Of a stretch of DNA of 64,000 nucleotides, positions 35,199 through 46,576 are shown piece by piece. Location: positions 8,388,001 through 8,452,000 of the forward strand of contig CM040103.1 of assembly GCA_022496805.1 (NCBI GenBank), read 5' to 3'. Positions within the stretch are counted from its first letter, which is position 1, and every line of letters begins with the position of its first letter. The notes under the pieces are model-generated. The model saw only the letters and a list, made by a program, of their open reading frames with translations. It ran no database searches and was not told the DNA's origin. The stretch is from Pohlia nutans (lineage: Eukaryota > Streptophyta > Bryopsida > Bryales > Mniaceae). The position numbers and the translations under genes were made by a program.

Positions 35199-36096
35199 TA
35201 TGCTATAGCGCCGAGTTTCCGGACGACTAGCAGATTCAAACTCACTCTACGTTCTCATCAGTGCTTGGATGAAAGTCATCCAAATTTTTGGAGATACTTC
35301 ACCAAGTTGTTGTCCTACCTAATGGTTGGATTTAGTGATTTTGTGTACATATATATTTTTAAATTGCAAATGTAGAAGTATGTCAAGTTGTTTACCAAGC
35401 CAAAATTGCATTGACTGAAGTTCAAAAGTGGCCTTGCAAAAATGAGGTCATAGATTTAAGGAACACAAAAAATTCAAAGAATCACCACATTTAAGAGTAT
35501 CTCATTTCAAATTCATTCCAACAAATTTTACTCAAAAAAGATCAAAACTTTGTTTGTAATCAAATTCAAAAGGAATTTTAAATTTTAACTTTTAAATTTT
35601 GAAATTAAATATTGGTGATAGTATTTATGAATCAAACTGTACGGATGGAATCTAAAATTCAAAATCTAGAACTTTCATTTGTGTCTCAATTCCAAAATAT
35701 TCTTCTATAAATATTTTATGGTGATTATTCTCAAATCGTCAATTCCAAAGACACCCAGGGAGTGCACTCTTAAAGAACTGTAATTATACACGTGGGTGCA
35801 CAACAAGGGTATTATTTAGAACAAGCATGTACAAAATGTATGTATAGGAGACATATTTCAATCAAGTGGAAAGTAGATATACATGGGGCTTGGAGTTAAA
35901 TTCCTCATTTATAGCCCTTGTATACATAAAGAAATGTATTTTGAGGCTGTGAGATTTGTACATATATTGTTTGATTTTAGCCAAAATAAAAATGTATACA
36001 TAGGTGTTTTAATAAGGGGGATGCACGCACGTGATTCCTGGCTTTATTGAATAGTGCACTCCCTGAGCAAAGACACCTTGGTACATTTAGGGGTAA
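35199..36096. mobile_element. Family-C TTAA element, inverted and interrupted
   Basis: It is colinear with the reverse complement of 11,045-11,632: GCGCCGAGTTTCCGGACGAC at the left, and CAAATCGTCAATTCC at the right. It ends ACATTTAGGGGTAAA, a worn TTAA end. It lies just past the stop codon of the tandem-kinase locus and is split by the element at 35,756. Confidence 0.75.
35756..36068. mobile_element. MITE with 9-bp TSD nested in family C, 313 bp
   Basis: The ends are CAGGGAGTGCACT and AGTGCACTCCCTG plus AGC. AAAGACACC is present directly before (35,747-35,755) and after (36,069-36,077). The 9-bp duplication fits a Mutator-like MITE. The CAGGG ends recall hAT elements, which usually duplicate 8 bp. 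Confidence 0.75.
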
Positions 36097-36759
36097 ATAC
36101 AACTATTATAAATGAAGAATTTGTTGAAGGTAGTTGCACCACAGACATAGATAGCAAGTGCTATTTTTGGTTGTACTAATACAAGAATGTTTTCCATCAT
36201 GGTAAACTTTTTGATTGTGATTTTTAGAAAGGTATTTCTGAGGCAATACATTCATGATAACAATTTTACAGACTAGTGGCATCAATGGTACCTTTTCGAG
36301 AATAATGCAAACTATGAGTTGTATAGAGCAGAGTCATGTCAAATGAGAGGAAGTCAAGCAAAATTAAAGATTGGATATAGTTCTTAGTATTTTGGGATCA
36401 TAGCTATCATACTATGAGGCACTTCTGGCCTCATAATGTCACGATGTGCTTCTGTGGGAAAATATGGAGAAAAATTCACATATGAATTTCCTTATTTTGT
36501 TTGGTGTCACATGGCAAAAATAAAAATTAAGGCAAAATTGGAAAAAAATCAAAAAATAGAAAATTTCCAAAAACCTTGTCTTTGTATATGTGCGTGAAAA
36601 TAATTCATATATGAAACAATATGTGTAGAGAGTTCCAAATTTTTTGAACATTTGTGACATATGTTCTAAACTTCACAGCTAAAAGCCGTGATCAAAGTCA
36701 CAACTCTGCAAAAAAACCGGAATGAACACTAGTGTGAACCTAGTGTCTAATCCCTTCAT
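36097..36759. other. Spacer, no gene recognised
   Basis: This is AT-rich DNA with no coding region or terminal repeats. Confidence 0.35.
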
Positions 36760-37014
36760 GTGTTACATTTCAACCAATCACGAAAAAATTCATCCGTAGA
36801 CTGTCAATATCTTGTTCGTAATTGAATTACAAAATAATTTTGAATTACACGTTTCAAGTTTTATACAAAGTTATTGGTAATAGCAATCATAGATCTAACC
36901 GTATGTATAACTTTTATTCATATATCAAGTTCAATATCCCTTTAGGTTGCATTTTATAATACATTTTTGCAAAATTGCCGAATTTAGAGAGGGCTCTAGG
37001 CATTTAGGGATTAA
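36760..37014. mobile_element. Family-A TTAA element fragment
   Basis: It matches the right half of family A (ACATTTCAACC..TCACGA to GGCATTTAGGGATTAA), with the left half missing. Confidence 0.65.
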
Positions 37015-37018
37015 CTGC

Positions 37019-37625
37019 TTAACCACCTAAATTCTGGATGATGAATGAAAGGGTTTTTGTCGAAAGGATTTATTTTTATTTGAATTTTTTAGGTAGTTTT
37101 TTTATGTAAATAAAGTCAAATTAGGAAAAAATCAAAATTGAATTTATTAGGTTATTTCATTCCATGTAAACTTTCATTTTGACAAAAAAAAATTCAAAGT
37201 TTTGAACTGTTGAATGTGCATTAAATTCGTTTTTGGAGGTAGACATATAAATGGAAGTTGTAGATGATGATTTTTATGACATCATACCATTGAATTAGGT
37301 AATAGTGTCGAAGTATGTTAAAATTTGATTTTAAAAGAGACTATTTTTTTAATTATATGAAAAATACAAAATACTCATTATCTAATGAATTCTGGAATAA
37401 TTGGCCAAAAGTGCAAAATGTACTGTACAATATTGAATCATCTTTTGCATGATGTGCAATATTTCAACCTCTAAAACTTATCTTTTGATTGCTTACATTG
37501 ATATCTCAAGACACCTCTCATATTTTACATATGTTCTTTAGAGTTGAAGTTCAAAAACATTAAAGAAGCCTCATTTTATAATACATTTATATATTGCCCA
37601 AAGCATGTAGGCATTTAGGGGTTAA
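37019..37625. mobile_element. TTAA-flanked element, 607 bp
   Basis: The left end is TTAACCACCTAAATTC and the right end is GGCATTTAGGGGTTAA. It begins four bases after the family-A fragment ends. The interior has no coding frame. Confidence 0.65.
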
Positions 37626-38495
37626 AGATAGACGCATTACACCCAAAATCAAACTAATTTGACATTCTAGGCTATAAGATGAGACTCTTGTCAATTGGTC
37701 TTTTCCATACTATTCTCATATCTTCTTTATAACCAAGGACTTTTCTACTCAACCAAGATTTATCAAATTAATAGTTGGTTTGACACAAAGTCATTCAGAA
37801 AATGAAAGTTGAGGTTTAAAAGTAATTTTTTTCCATAATTTTTTTTTAGCATGGTGAAATAAAGAATATTTAGGAATATTTACAGTGATGAGATGAAAAA
37901 TATTCAGAATAACAATTGTTCAGTGCATTGGTGCCAAACCAACTATTAACCTATGGTACTCAGTGCCTTGTTGTCTCTATTAATAAGACCTTCAGAGAAG
38001 CTAGTCCATCAAGTATTCAATCCTACACAATCCCTTAGTTAGAAACTCAGAAATCTGGTGCATATTGGATTAATGTCCAACTCCTCTGTATACATAGCAT
38101 AATTGAGCAATGGAAGCTAACATCCTTTTTCAATGGGACCACAGTCTAGTTACAATTAGAAACTATGTTTACATGGCAATGACAGGGTAGTCCCAAAATT
38201 CATGGAATATAGATGACATTCCTTCATTATTTTAAAAAGTAGATCTAAGTGAAGATTCATTTTCAATCCAATTCTGAAAAAGGTTCTCCATTGCACTACT
38301 CTATCAAGATATGATATACTCCACACGTGTTAATAACTAGGAAATATCCAAACAACCAAAAGTGACTACTTCTATATCTATAGGAGTTCAAACAAGCAGC
38401 TAACCGCGTAGTCTCTGCCTTTGTATTTACCCTATATTTACTTTTACACTTTGTTTGTACTATTCAGTTATGTAACTCCTTAAAAACAAGAACAA
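37626..38495. other. Spacer, no gene recognised
   Basis: Bases 37,770-37,950 resemble the sequence just upstream of the tandem-kinase start. No gene is seen. Confidence 0.35.
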
Positions 38496-38868
38496 GAAAT
38501 TGACAATTCGTAGATGAAATTTGTTATGGTGGGTTGAAATGTGAAATTTGATATGGTGGGTTGTTGTGATTTTTGGAGATTTTTTAGTTGCTTAATACAA
38601 TGAGTTGAGTTATTCAAGAGCACTTTGGAACTATTTTGGACTAAGATCTTAGAACTTTTTGGTGAATCAGTGCAATCTGGAATGAGGCATAAAAATCTCA
38701 CAAATCATCCCCTTTCTAATCGGATAACACATGCATGAAACTAACTTCGCATAAAAATCTATAGTAACTAATCCACACTACAAAAAGTCCAAGACGGATG
38801 AGAAAATATGAATGAAATTTATATACTGTCCAAAAAATGGACACCTAGGCAGTTAGAGGTAAACTATA
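38496..38868. mobile_element. Family-A TTAA element fragment, inverted
   Basis: It carries TGAAATTTGTTATGGTGGGT, the GATTTTTGGAGATTTTTTAG block and AAGTCCAAGACGGATGAGAA, which are inverse family-A blocks. It ends at a worn CAGTTAGAGGTAAA. Confidence 0.6.
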
Positions 38869-39664
38869 AGTCACTATAAACACAACAATGTTTGGACAGA
38901 AGAAACAAGTGGATTTAGCATTCCAAGTTCATATGGATTATGTCAAACCAGCAAAGTAGAATTTTGGTACCATTGCAAATGGATTCTTGCAAAAGAAGAG
39001 AGAGCCTACATAACTCTCACTACGCAAAAAATCAGGGGAAGGGATTTTCACAGTATCCAATTTAGTGTAGTCCAATTGAACATTTCTACAATTCCTTACA
39101 CGGAATTCAAGTCACTATTTTCACTCTTTCCATGCCACCTCACAACTTTCAACAAGTTTACTGAAAGTAGCCCCTGTAGTGACTCCCCTAGTGTTAATAA
39201 CACATGAATGCTATGAATCTCCTTAATCCCAAATTGTTACCGTTGACACCGCAAAAGAAAAAACAACAATAATCAAACACACAAGCATGCACTAATTGCG
39301 TTTCCGAAATTCTGAATGGGTGACATTACAAATGAGTTCTCCAGAATAATACAAAATCCGGTAGCAAGAAGAGTAGAGCTTGGTTTTAGCTCAGGGATGG
39401 TACAGGAAATGAGAAGCAGACTCGTTTCACATTTGTGAAGAATTTCGGTACATTTTGCTACTGAAGAGCCTCCCCAGCAGGAGTTTGTTGCACTTCTTGC
39501 AGTGACACGGAATATAAATTGTCAGATACGTTTCTACAAGCTAACTGCATTAATTGATAGTTACGCTTCAATCACAAGTGAGACATCTACAACACCAGCA
39601 ATTTTCGGTGCTGATCAATCTCCACCAACACTAGTCCCCTTCAGATGATGATGTCACCTTGCAT
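38869..39664. other. Spacer and 3' flank of the DABB gene
   Basis: No gene was recognised. It probably includes the 3' UTR of the minus-strand DABB gene. Confidence 0.35.
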
Positions 39665-42600
39665 TCAAAGAGGTGACGATTTCGTCACAGGGTCTACCAA
39701 AAAATCTGCAGATAACAGCCCTGCACTGATGGGGAGAACTTTCTCTGTAAAAACCTGCACCACGCACGAAAGCAAAAAAAAATCAGAAAAACATTCACTT
39801 TGTCTGGGCCCAGTTAACTAGAGTTAACCGAAAAGTCAGCTCAAAGAGGAAAGTTTTAGCAAACTCCTCTTTAACTCCTCTTGAACTCCTCTTGAACTCA
39901 TATGGAAATATAAATAGACCAAAAACTAGTTCACGATGAGTTGGGAGACAATGTAAAGCAAGCCATTGCCATTATTCTCCACACCTCGTAATGACTCCCA
40001 CACCTCCTACCAAAGCTCCAAGCCCATGGCCCACAAGGGGACAAGTTATGACACGACCCTATTCAACCCAACTATAGCTGAAAAGAGAGGTTGGAAGGAG
40101 GTTGAGAAGGGAGGTTCCATGGCCTTCTTTTCGGTTAACTCTAGTATCTATTATATAACGTAGAGTGGTGCATGCGCACATTCCCCACGTGGCACCCAAC
40201 CAAGTACTCCCTCCGTCCCAAAGTTATTGTCATACAAATTTGTTTGGTATTTCTTTGAGCCAATTTCATTGATCATATTGTAAGAAACATGATTAAAAAA
40301 GGTTCCAAATTATGTCACTAGAATGATTGAAGAACATTGCATGTGTTCATTGCAACCTAAATAAAATTAGCCACAAGGAAATATCTTTTTGATCTACTTA
40401 AAAAAGCACTTTCAAACATGACTTTCAAACATGACAATAACTTTGGGACGGAGGAAGTATAAGCCAACCAAGTCTATTGTACAAACTCCAGAATAAGCCA
40501 ACCAAGTCTATTGTATAATAATAAAGACCATGCACACTCGCTCGCAATGACAGTTCCATCACTGCAACAAACTCCAGCACAGCCCAACCTAGTTACTTTC
40601 TAAGGAGAAGCAGCCACACTTCTGAGGCTTCAAAACAGACAACTTACCCTCATGTACGCAGGATGCTTGCTGAATGTGTCCAAGGCCTCTTCTGCAGTTC
40701 AGTGCATCAGAGGACAGTCAAGAACACGTGAAAATGCAGAATGTTTCCAAATTGTCACAGGAATAATCAAAAGTGAGGTCAACATGTAGTGCTTCATACG
40801 CTACTGAAAGAATAAGTATATGTTTCCTTTGTTTCACCAAAATTAGCCACTTACATATACATATGGCAGTTGAAATGAATCGTTTCAAGGTAAAAAAACA
40901 TATTAATTGAAAGAAAAAAATCATACCGTCGACAAATGTATGTTTCGAAAGTTACTGAAATCAACTTTCCAAACTGAAATTCTATTTTCAATAGCACGGC
41001 CACGATGTTATATTACTTTAGGTACATTCCACAAACATGATCAATGGAATAAAGGCACAGGTAAAACAACTAGTTGTAAGAAACTTAGACAGACCTGATG
41101 GCACCCGCACAAGAATGGCGTGTGTGTAACCTTTGTTCAGGTCAGAGACGTTGGCCCCTGGTTCAAACCCACATAAAAAGTCAGGAACAAACACTTACAA
41201 TTGAACTTATCCTGGAAAGAAAAGTCTGAGTGCTTCGTAAGGGAGTCATTTATCCAAAGGAAACATGAGCATGCTGGCCATAAATTCTCACCTGCAGTCA
41301 GTTGGACAATAACAGACGAATCCATTTGTTGGGGTAGAGCGTTGAAGGCTTCAAGCATTGCTTCAGCTCCAGCTTGGCTTGCTCCCTCTCGTACTTTTAT
41401 CAGAACCACATGCTCTATTCCTTGTTGGAATTGCTGCCAGCCCCAACTGCATCATATGATTCTCCACTCTATGGAATCTTAACTATGAAACAATTTTTCA
41501 ATGATACAAAAGCCTATCCACCAAAAGAGACTCACATGTCCACATACTACTACAAGCACAACTTCGGAGCGCATTTTTAGAGGAATTGAACAGCTACCCA
41601 AAGGGTAGGAAATCAACTCAGAATTATCTAATGTAAAACCCAAGAGTGGACCCGCAACAATTAGTTAAAAGAGACTTAAGGTTGAGACACCCTAAACCGA
41701 TCAGGGACACAAAACCGATCAGGACTAATTTCTAGATTTTGAAAGAAAAGATGTACCACATTTGTACATTAGAGCATCTGATCGGTTTTGGGTCCTGAAG
41801 TACTTTTCACTTTGAAAAATTGTACAAATTTCAATATTGGGAAATAATTCATGGAAAAATTTGCATTCTCCGCGAAAACTAACTTCCAACCCGGGAAAAA
41901 TATCACCCTATTAATGGCTGGTCCAGAAATAGTGTAGGTAGCTTAAGTTGTCGGAATAAGGTACCTCAACCTTATGTCTTGAAATTACTTCTGCAGGAGG
42001 TTCTAACGTATGCTCAAGCATTAGCAGAACTCAGCGGACTGAAGACAATCCCCACTATGGTGCAAAAAGAAGTGGCAGAAAATGCGGCTTACATCACCTC
42101 GCCTGAAGAGTGATTCAAGGTCGTCTTCTACCTCTGCTTCGAAGTCTGCCACAATGATTCCCTGTAAATTCCACAAGCTTAAGAGACCATCGACATCATA
42201 TTCAGAGCATCATGTTACTATTGACAGGCTCAGCATTGAACCTTGCCGGGTCTGAAAACATCCACTCTATGAAAATTAAAGTTAGAATGGTTACAGGTTG
42301 AGATACTCCAACAAAATCAGTGAAGGTAACCTACCTTGCAATATGGATCGATGAACTTATCCTCGACTTCAACGGGAGCTGGATGGTCCATATACTGCTC
42401 AAGAGCTTCAAATGATGGAAAACGCTGAAAGAATGCATGTGTAACTCCTTCGGGCATTCTTTCAACAACACTTCCTGTAATATAATCTAGGTCATCAGTG
42501 AAGCCAATCGCAACCCTTAATTAGAGGACCATGGTTTCAAAGTTGCAAATTCAATTGATCGTATATAATTCAGATGGGACCAAATTTAATATCAATGGAA

Positions 42601-45358
42601 TCAGTGAAAAACACTGCATGTGTTGGTTCTTGGTCCTTTCAACCAATTTCAGCTTCTTGGTCCTTTCAGGGTTAAAGATACTTATGTGTTGGCAGCTTGA
42701 TAATATTAACCCCTAAAGGACCAACGATTCATGATTTTAAAATGACAAATTTAAATGATCATATTGTGGAATATATAATTCGGCTTGGACCAAATTTTAT
42801 ATCTCCAGAATCAGTGAAGAACATTGCATGTTTTGGTAAAAAAAACAAACAAATTTGATCAAAATGAAGTCTACACAAAACCTACTAAAAACTGCTAGAA
42901 AAAGCATGAAGCCCCCTGGAGGCCTTATGGTCCTTTAGGGGTTTAACTCCACGTACCTAAGGAAACAGCCAAAATACCACGGTAGTGATATTGAAGGGAG
43001 TACAGATGGTCCAGCATATCCTTCTCTTGTTCATCGGTCATGTCCTTCATTTTGTACAGAACAAGATGCTCCACCACCTTCCTGCGTGGCCCATCTATTT
43101 GCTCACCACTCAGACAACATCAACAATCTCATTTCACCATAAGTTTCATTCTTTACCTGAAAAGAGGAGCAAGAACACAACCAAAAACAGACTACAATCA
43201 GACTCCTTTTCCATGGCTGTGCTCGGATACCTCGTACCAGTCGGCCTGGTTGATTCCTGAGGGCCATTCATGGAGGATCGCTCAGCGGCCACTGTCAGAC
43301 TGCTCAACCTCCTGGACGAATTCTCCAGAACTGGGCCAAGTTGAGATCCTTTTCTTAACCTGCCTTGAAAATCTGCATGAATCCAACACCCTTGTCGTGT
43401 TAGCCAACACTCTTACCGTTCTTCCCGGTGATGAGTGATACAATTCTCTGTGAAAACCTAGATGCACAGAGAATAGGGTGAAAACTTAGATCCAGAAGAA
43501 ACCTAGAAGACCAGTAGGGTTATTGCAAGCTTCATCCAGAAACAACCAAGAATTTCAGTATTCCACATATTTCTTTCTTCTCGTGTCAATTAACCCCTAA
43601 AGGACCAAGGATTCATGGTTTTAAAATGACAAGTTTAAACAATCATACTTTGAAAATTATAATTTGAATGGGACCAAACTTTATATCACTGGAATTAGTG
43701 AAGAATATTACATATGTTGAATAAATTAAAAATTAGAAATTAACAAAAAAGAATCTACATAAAACCGACTCAAAATCACTGAATCATGTGACCTTATGGT
43801 CCTTTAGGGGTTAAGTTACAGTACACTATCTGCGTCAGTTTGAGCATTTTAACATATTATGTTTGAGCTGTGGAAAGCAATGTTTAAGTATAAGAGGCAA
43901 ACTCTCTTGAGATCAAAAAATAATGAATTTCTTCTGCAATCATTCGAGGTTGTAGACCACTATTAAAGGGATAGTAAGACAAACCTATGATTATTTCCAT
44001 TCAAAGATCAATAGAAATTTGGCTTACACCACTTGCTAAATGAAAGAGATGACTTCCTATTAGTAATACGGGATTAGACCCCTAACGGTTTCAGTATCCT
44101 CTAGGTTGTGTCAAACCAAGCGATGTAGAATCCAAGAATTACATTGTCTTGCGTCGATCACATTCCCTTGTAGTTTCTCTCACGTATCAAAACCTTCATG
44201 AATGTGGCTTCCAAACCAAGCGCACAGCTCAAAAAACAACAACAAGATTCCAAGCACTCTCCGAACTTAAAGAAAAAGAAATCTATCAATGAAACCTAAA
44301 CTAAAACAATCCTCACAACCCCTGTCGCCACAAAATCCAAGATCCAAACTCCCAAACAAAGAAAGAAATCCTCAAATTCCATGGTCATTCTTTTTGAGTC
44401 ATTTCTTTTAAGGTTTCAACGACCCTTATACCAACACACATTCAAATGCCAAGCCCTGGGGTACCCAAATCAAAGCTCCCAAAATTCAAATTCCCGAACA
44501 AGAAACCGATTCTCAAATTCCCGCGTCACTCTTTTCGGGTCAATTCTTTTAACTCCAAAGAATCTTCACGACCAATATAATACATTCCCAAATCCAAGCT
44601 CCCAAAATTCAAATTCCCAAACAAGAAACCGATTCTCAAATACCGGGATCGTTCTTTTCGGGTCAATTCTTTTAACCCCAGAAAAGGTTTCAACGACACT
44701 CAAACATTCAAATGCCAAGTCCTTGAGGTACCCAAATCCAAGCTCCCAAAATTCAAATTCCCAAACAAGAAACCGATTCTCAAATTCCGAGGTCATTCTT
44801 TTCGGGCCAATTCTTTTAACCCCAGAGAATCTTCACGACCAACATACATTCAAATGTGCCCCAAATCCAAACTTCCAAAATTCAAATTCCCAAACAAGAA
44901 ACCGATTCTCATCGTTCTTTTCGGGTCAAATTCTTTTAACCCCCAGAAAAGGTTTCGACAAACCTAAATATATCTACAAGCATTCAAATGCCGAGGTACC
45001 CAAATCAAAATTCAAATTCCCAAACAAGAAACCGGTTCTCACATTCCGGGATCATTCTTTTCTTCCCCAGAAACATACATACAGTCAATGCCAATCCAAA
45101 AAAATTCAAATTCCGACTCTCAAATTCCGGCGGGGTGATGTTTCATGACATGAGAAAGGATTGAGGGGGCATACCGGAGGGGGGGTGAGGATTGGGCCAT
45201 GGCGGGGCGTAGCAAGTGCAGGAGGAGGGCTTGGAGGAGTCAGGGGCGATGGCGATGGCGGGCAAGGCGAAGGGCAAGGAGAGCGAGGACGAAGAAGAAG
45301 CCATTACGGTGTGGGTGCAGGCCAGCATTGCGCCATAGCCATAGCCTCCCTGCATCAC
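39665..45358 (-). CDS. Two-domain stress-response A/B-barrel (DABB) protein
   Basis: Eight exons, complement of 39,665-39,754, 40,648-40,691, 41,095-41,157, 41,292-41,414, 42,098-42,161, 42,335-42,474, 42,957-43,094 and 45,175-45,358. They total 846 bp and give 281 residues, with every intron phase matching. The first exon encodes a Ser-, Pro- and Ala-rich leader (MASSSSSLSLPFALPAIAI) typical of a plastid transit peptide. Barrel 1 spans about 67-164 (VEHLVLYKMK, GVTHAFFQRF, GIIVADFEAE). Barrel 2 spans about 177-274 (HVVLIKVREG, NVSDLNKGYTHAILVRV, VLPISAGLLSADFLVD). Twin-barrel DABB proteins in plants are stress-linked and of unclear biochemistry. The tail ends S-P-L, which might be a weak peroxisomal signal. 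A rival first exon at 43,157-43,214 (MEKESDCSLFLVVF) also fits by phase. The GC-rich exon with its leader is preferred. Confidence 0.85.
39820..40144. mobile_element. MITE with TAGAGTTAACCGAAAAG ends in a DABB intron
   Basis: The ends are TAGAGTTAACCGAAAAG and CTTTTCGGTTAACTCTA. It lies in the last intron of the DABB gene. The internal frame at 39,966 looks like chance. Confidence 0.75.
40207..40457. mobile_element. Stowaway-like MITE with a family-D core, 251 bp
   Basis: The ends are CTCCCTCCGTCCCAAAGTTA and, inverted, CTTCCTCCGTCCCAAAGTTA, each flanked by TA. The core (TTGATCATATTGTAAGAAAC, then ACTAGAATGATTGAAGAACA and TTGCATGTGTT) matches the core of TTAA family D. It lies in the last DABB intron. 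Confidence 0.85.
41677..41975. mobile_element. MITE with AAGGTTGAG ends in a DABB intron
   Basis: The left end is AAGGTTGAGACACCCTAAAC and the right end is AAGGTACCTCAACCTTA. It resembles the elements at 25,394 and 45,620. It lies between the two barrel-coding halves. Confidence 0.65.
42510..42675. mobile_element. Family-D TTAA MITE, shortened, in a DABB intron
   Basis: The right end is TTGGTCCTTTCAGGGTTAA. The core matches family D, but the right arm is rearranged: CTTGGTCCTTTCA is present twice. Confidence 0.65.
42706..42946. mobile_element. Family-D TTAA MITE in a DABB intron, 241 bp
   Basis: The ends are TTAACCCCTAAAGGACCAA and TGGTCCTTTAGGGGT-TTAA. It stops only about ten bases before the splice donor of the first barrel-coding exon (donor at 42,951-42,956). 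Confidence 0.85.
43590..43814. mobile_element. Family-D TTAA MITE in DABB intron 1, 225 bp
   Basis: The ends are TTAACCCCTAAAGGACCA and TGGTCCTTTAGGGGTTAA, essentially perfect. It is a clean reference copy of the family. Confidence 0.9.
44390..45135. repeat. Minisatellite, about five to six units of 100-130 bp
   Basis: CCCAAACAAGAAACCGATTC, GGGTCAATTCTTTTAACCCC and CAAATCCAAGCTCCCAAAAT recur in order, with indels between units. It lies in DABB intron 1, directly downstream (in gene direction) of the leader exon. The long plus-strand open frame across it (44,381-45,148) is a by-product of the repeats. Confidence 0.85.
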
Positions 45359-45619
45359 ACAGGGATCCTTTCTCCTTCACTCTTTTGGGCTTGGCTGGGC
45401 TTGGCCTGGCTTGGCTTGGGCTTCCGCCTGTTTCCCATCCTTCCACTGCGCCCTCCTGCCTCCGCTGATTGGCTGCTGCGGCGTACAATCGACGTGGCGT
45501 GACAGCGTGGCAGCTTATCAGTGCCAAGCGTTTGTGGCTCCCAGTCTCGCCACTTGGTCCCCTTGCACATTTGCTTTTCTTTTGCCACCCTGGCTGGCCC
45601 AATTCTCACACCGAAGAAG

Positions 45620-46015
45620 CAAGGTGAGGTAGAAGTACCTAACTTATATCCGAAAAAATAAGGCTTTTAGCATGGAAAATGTCGAAGTTTCATATAGAAA
45701 CAAAGAATATAATCTACAATGATGGTTTTTTTTAATTTATTTTGCAAAACTAAATTCATTAAAAAAAAAAGTTAAGTAAATTCTTTTTTGAAAGACATGA
45801 ATAATATACTGGTTCACCTATAACCGACAATAATGAGATCAATTCCCAAACATAAAGGTGCGCCGTGTGGTTGTTGAAGTGGTGCCTCTTGATTGGCCAA
45901 CATTGTGCTCGCTTTTGAGTAGCACTATGTTGATTTTTGGATTCATGAAACACAGCTTTTAGGAGGTTTACAAATTAGTTATGAAGTTCTTATCAGTTAT
46001 AGGTACTTCTACCTT
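45620..46015. mobile_element. MITE with AAGGTAGAAGTACC-type ends
   Basis: The left end reads AAGGTGAGGTAGAAGTACCT. The right end inverted is AAGGTAGAAGTACCTATAAC. It belongs with the GGTTGAGGTACC-ended elements and lies in the region upstream of the DABB leader exon. Confidence 0.7.
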
Positions 46016-46079
46016 ATATTGTCCTTACTCCTTTCCAAATTTTGAGAATTTCAAAAAAGGAAACATAAAAAGCAACTAA

Positions 46080-46576
46080 GGGGGATATTTTCAACTTAAT
46101 AAAAGTTGTACATTGTGAATTTTTTATCCTATCCACATAATTAGACCATTCTATGATTGTTATCACCAATATTTCTATATAAATTTGAAACTTAAAATTC
46201 AAAATTCTTTTGTAATTCACAATTTGTGGATGAAATTTGTTGTGATCCGTTGAAATGTAATACTCTAAGTGTAGTGATTTTTGGAAAAAAATTTGGTTGC
46301 TTAATTTTATGAGTTGACTTTTTCGAGAGCACTTTTTCACTAAAATCTTTGAAACTTTGGGTTAATCAAAACTTTGGGTTAATCATGACAACATGAAGTG
46401 AGGCATAAAATTTCACTAATCTTCCCTTCTCTAATTCGATCACACAAGCATGAATCTAACTTCTCATAAAATATAGTAAAAAATTTACATTGCAAAAAGT
46501 GCACGGCGGATAAGAAAACTATGTTAGTTTCTATACATCGTTCAAAATATGGACGCTTGGTCTTTTAGACTTAACC
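46080..46576. mobile_element. Family-A TTAA element, inverted
   Basis: Inverse family-A blocks are present in order (AAAAGTTGTACATTGTGAAT, TGTTGTGATCCGTTGAAATG, AAGTGCACGGCGGATAAG), ending GGTCTTTTAGACTTAA. The left end is missing or unclear. Confidence 0.65.

Noticed and set aside
40203..40459. Reading the Stowaway copy as just another TTAA family-D element
   Set aside because: Its ends and TA flanks are clearly Stowaway-type. Only the core is shared, so it is reported separately.
44381..45148. 255-codon plus-strand open frame with repeated protein segments
   Set aside because: It is produced by the in-phase minisatellite units. It lies inside intron 1 of the DABB gene on the other strand and has no recognisable domain.
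45161..45632. Several plus- and minus-strand frames in the GC-rich island
   Set aside because: They are shadows of the GC-rich leader exon and promoter of the DABB gene. Only the minus frame ending at the GTATGC donor connects in phase to other exons.
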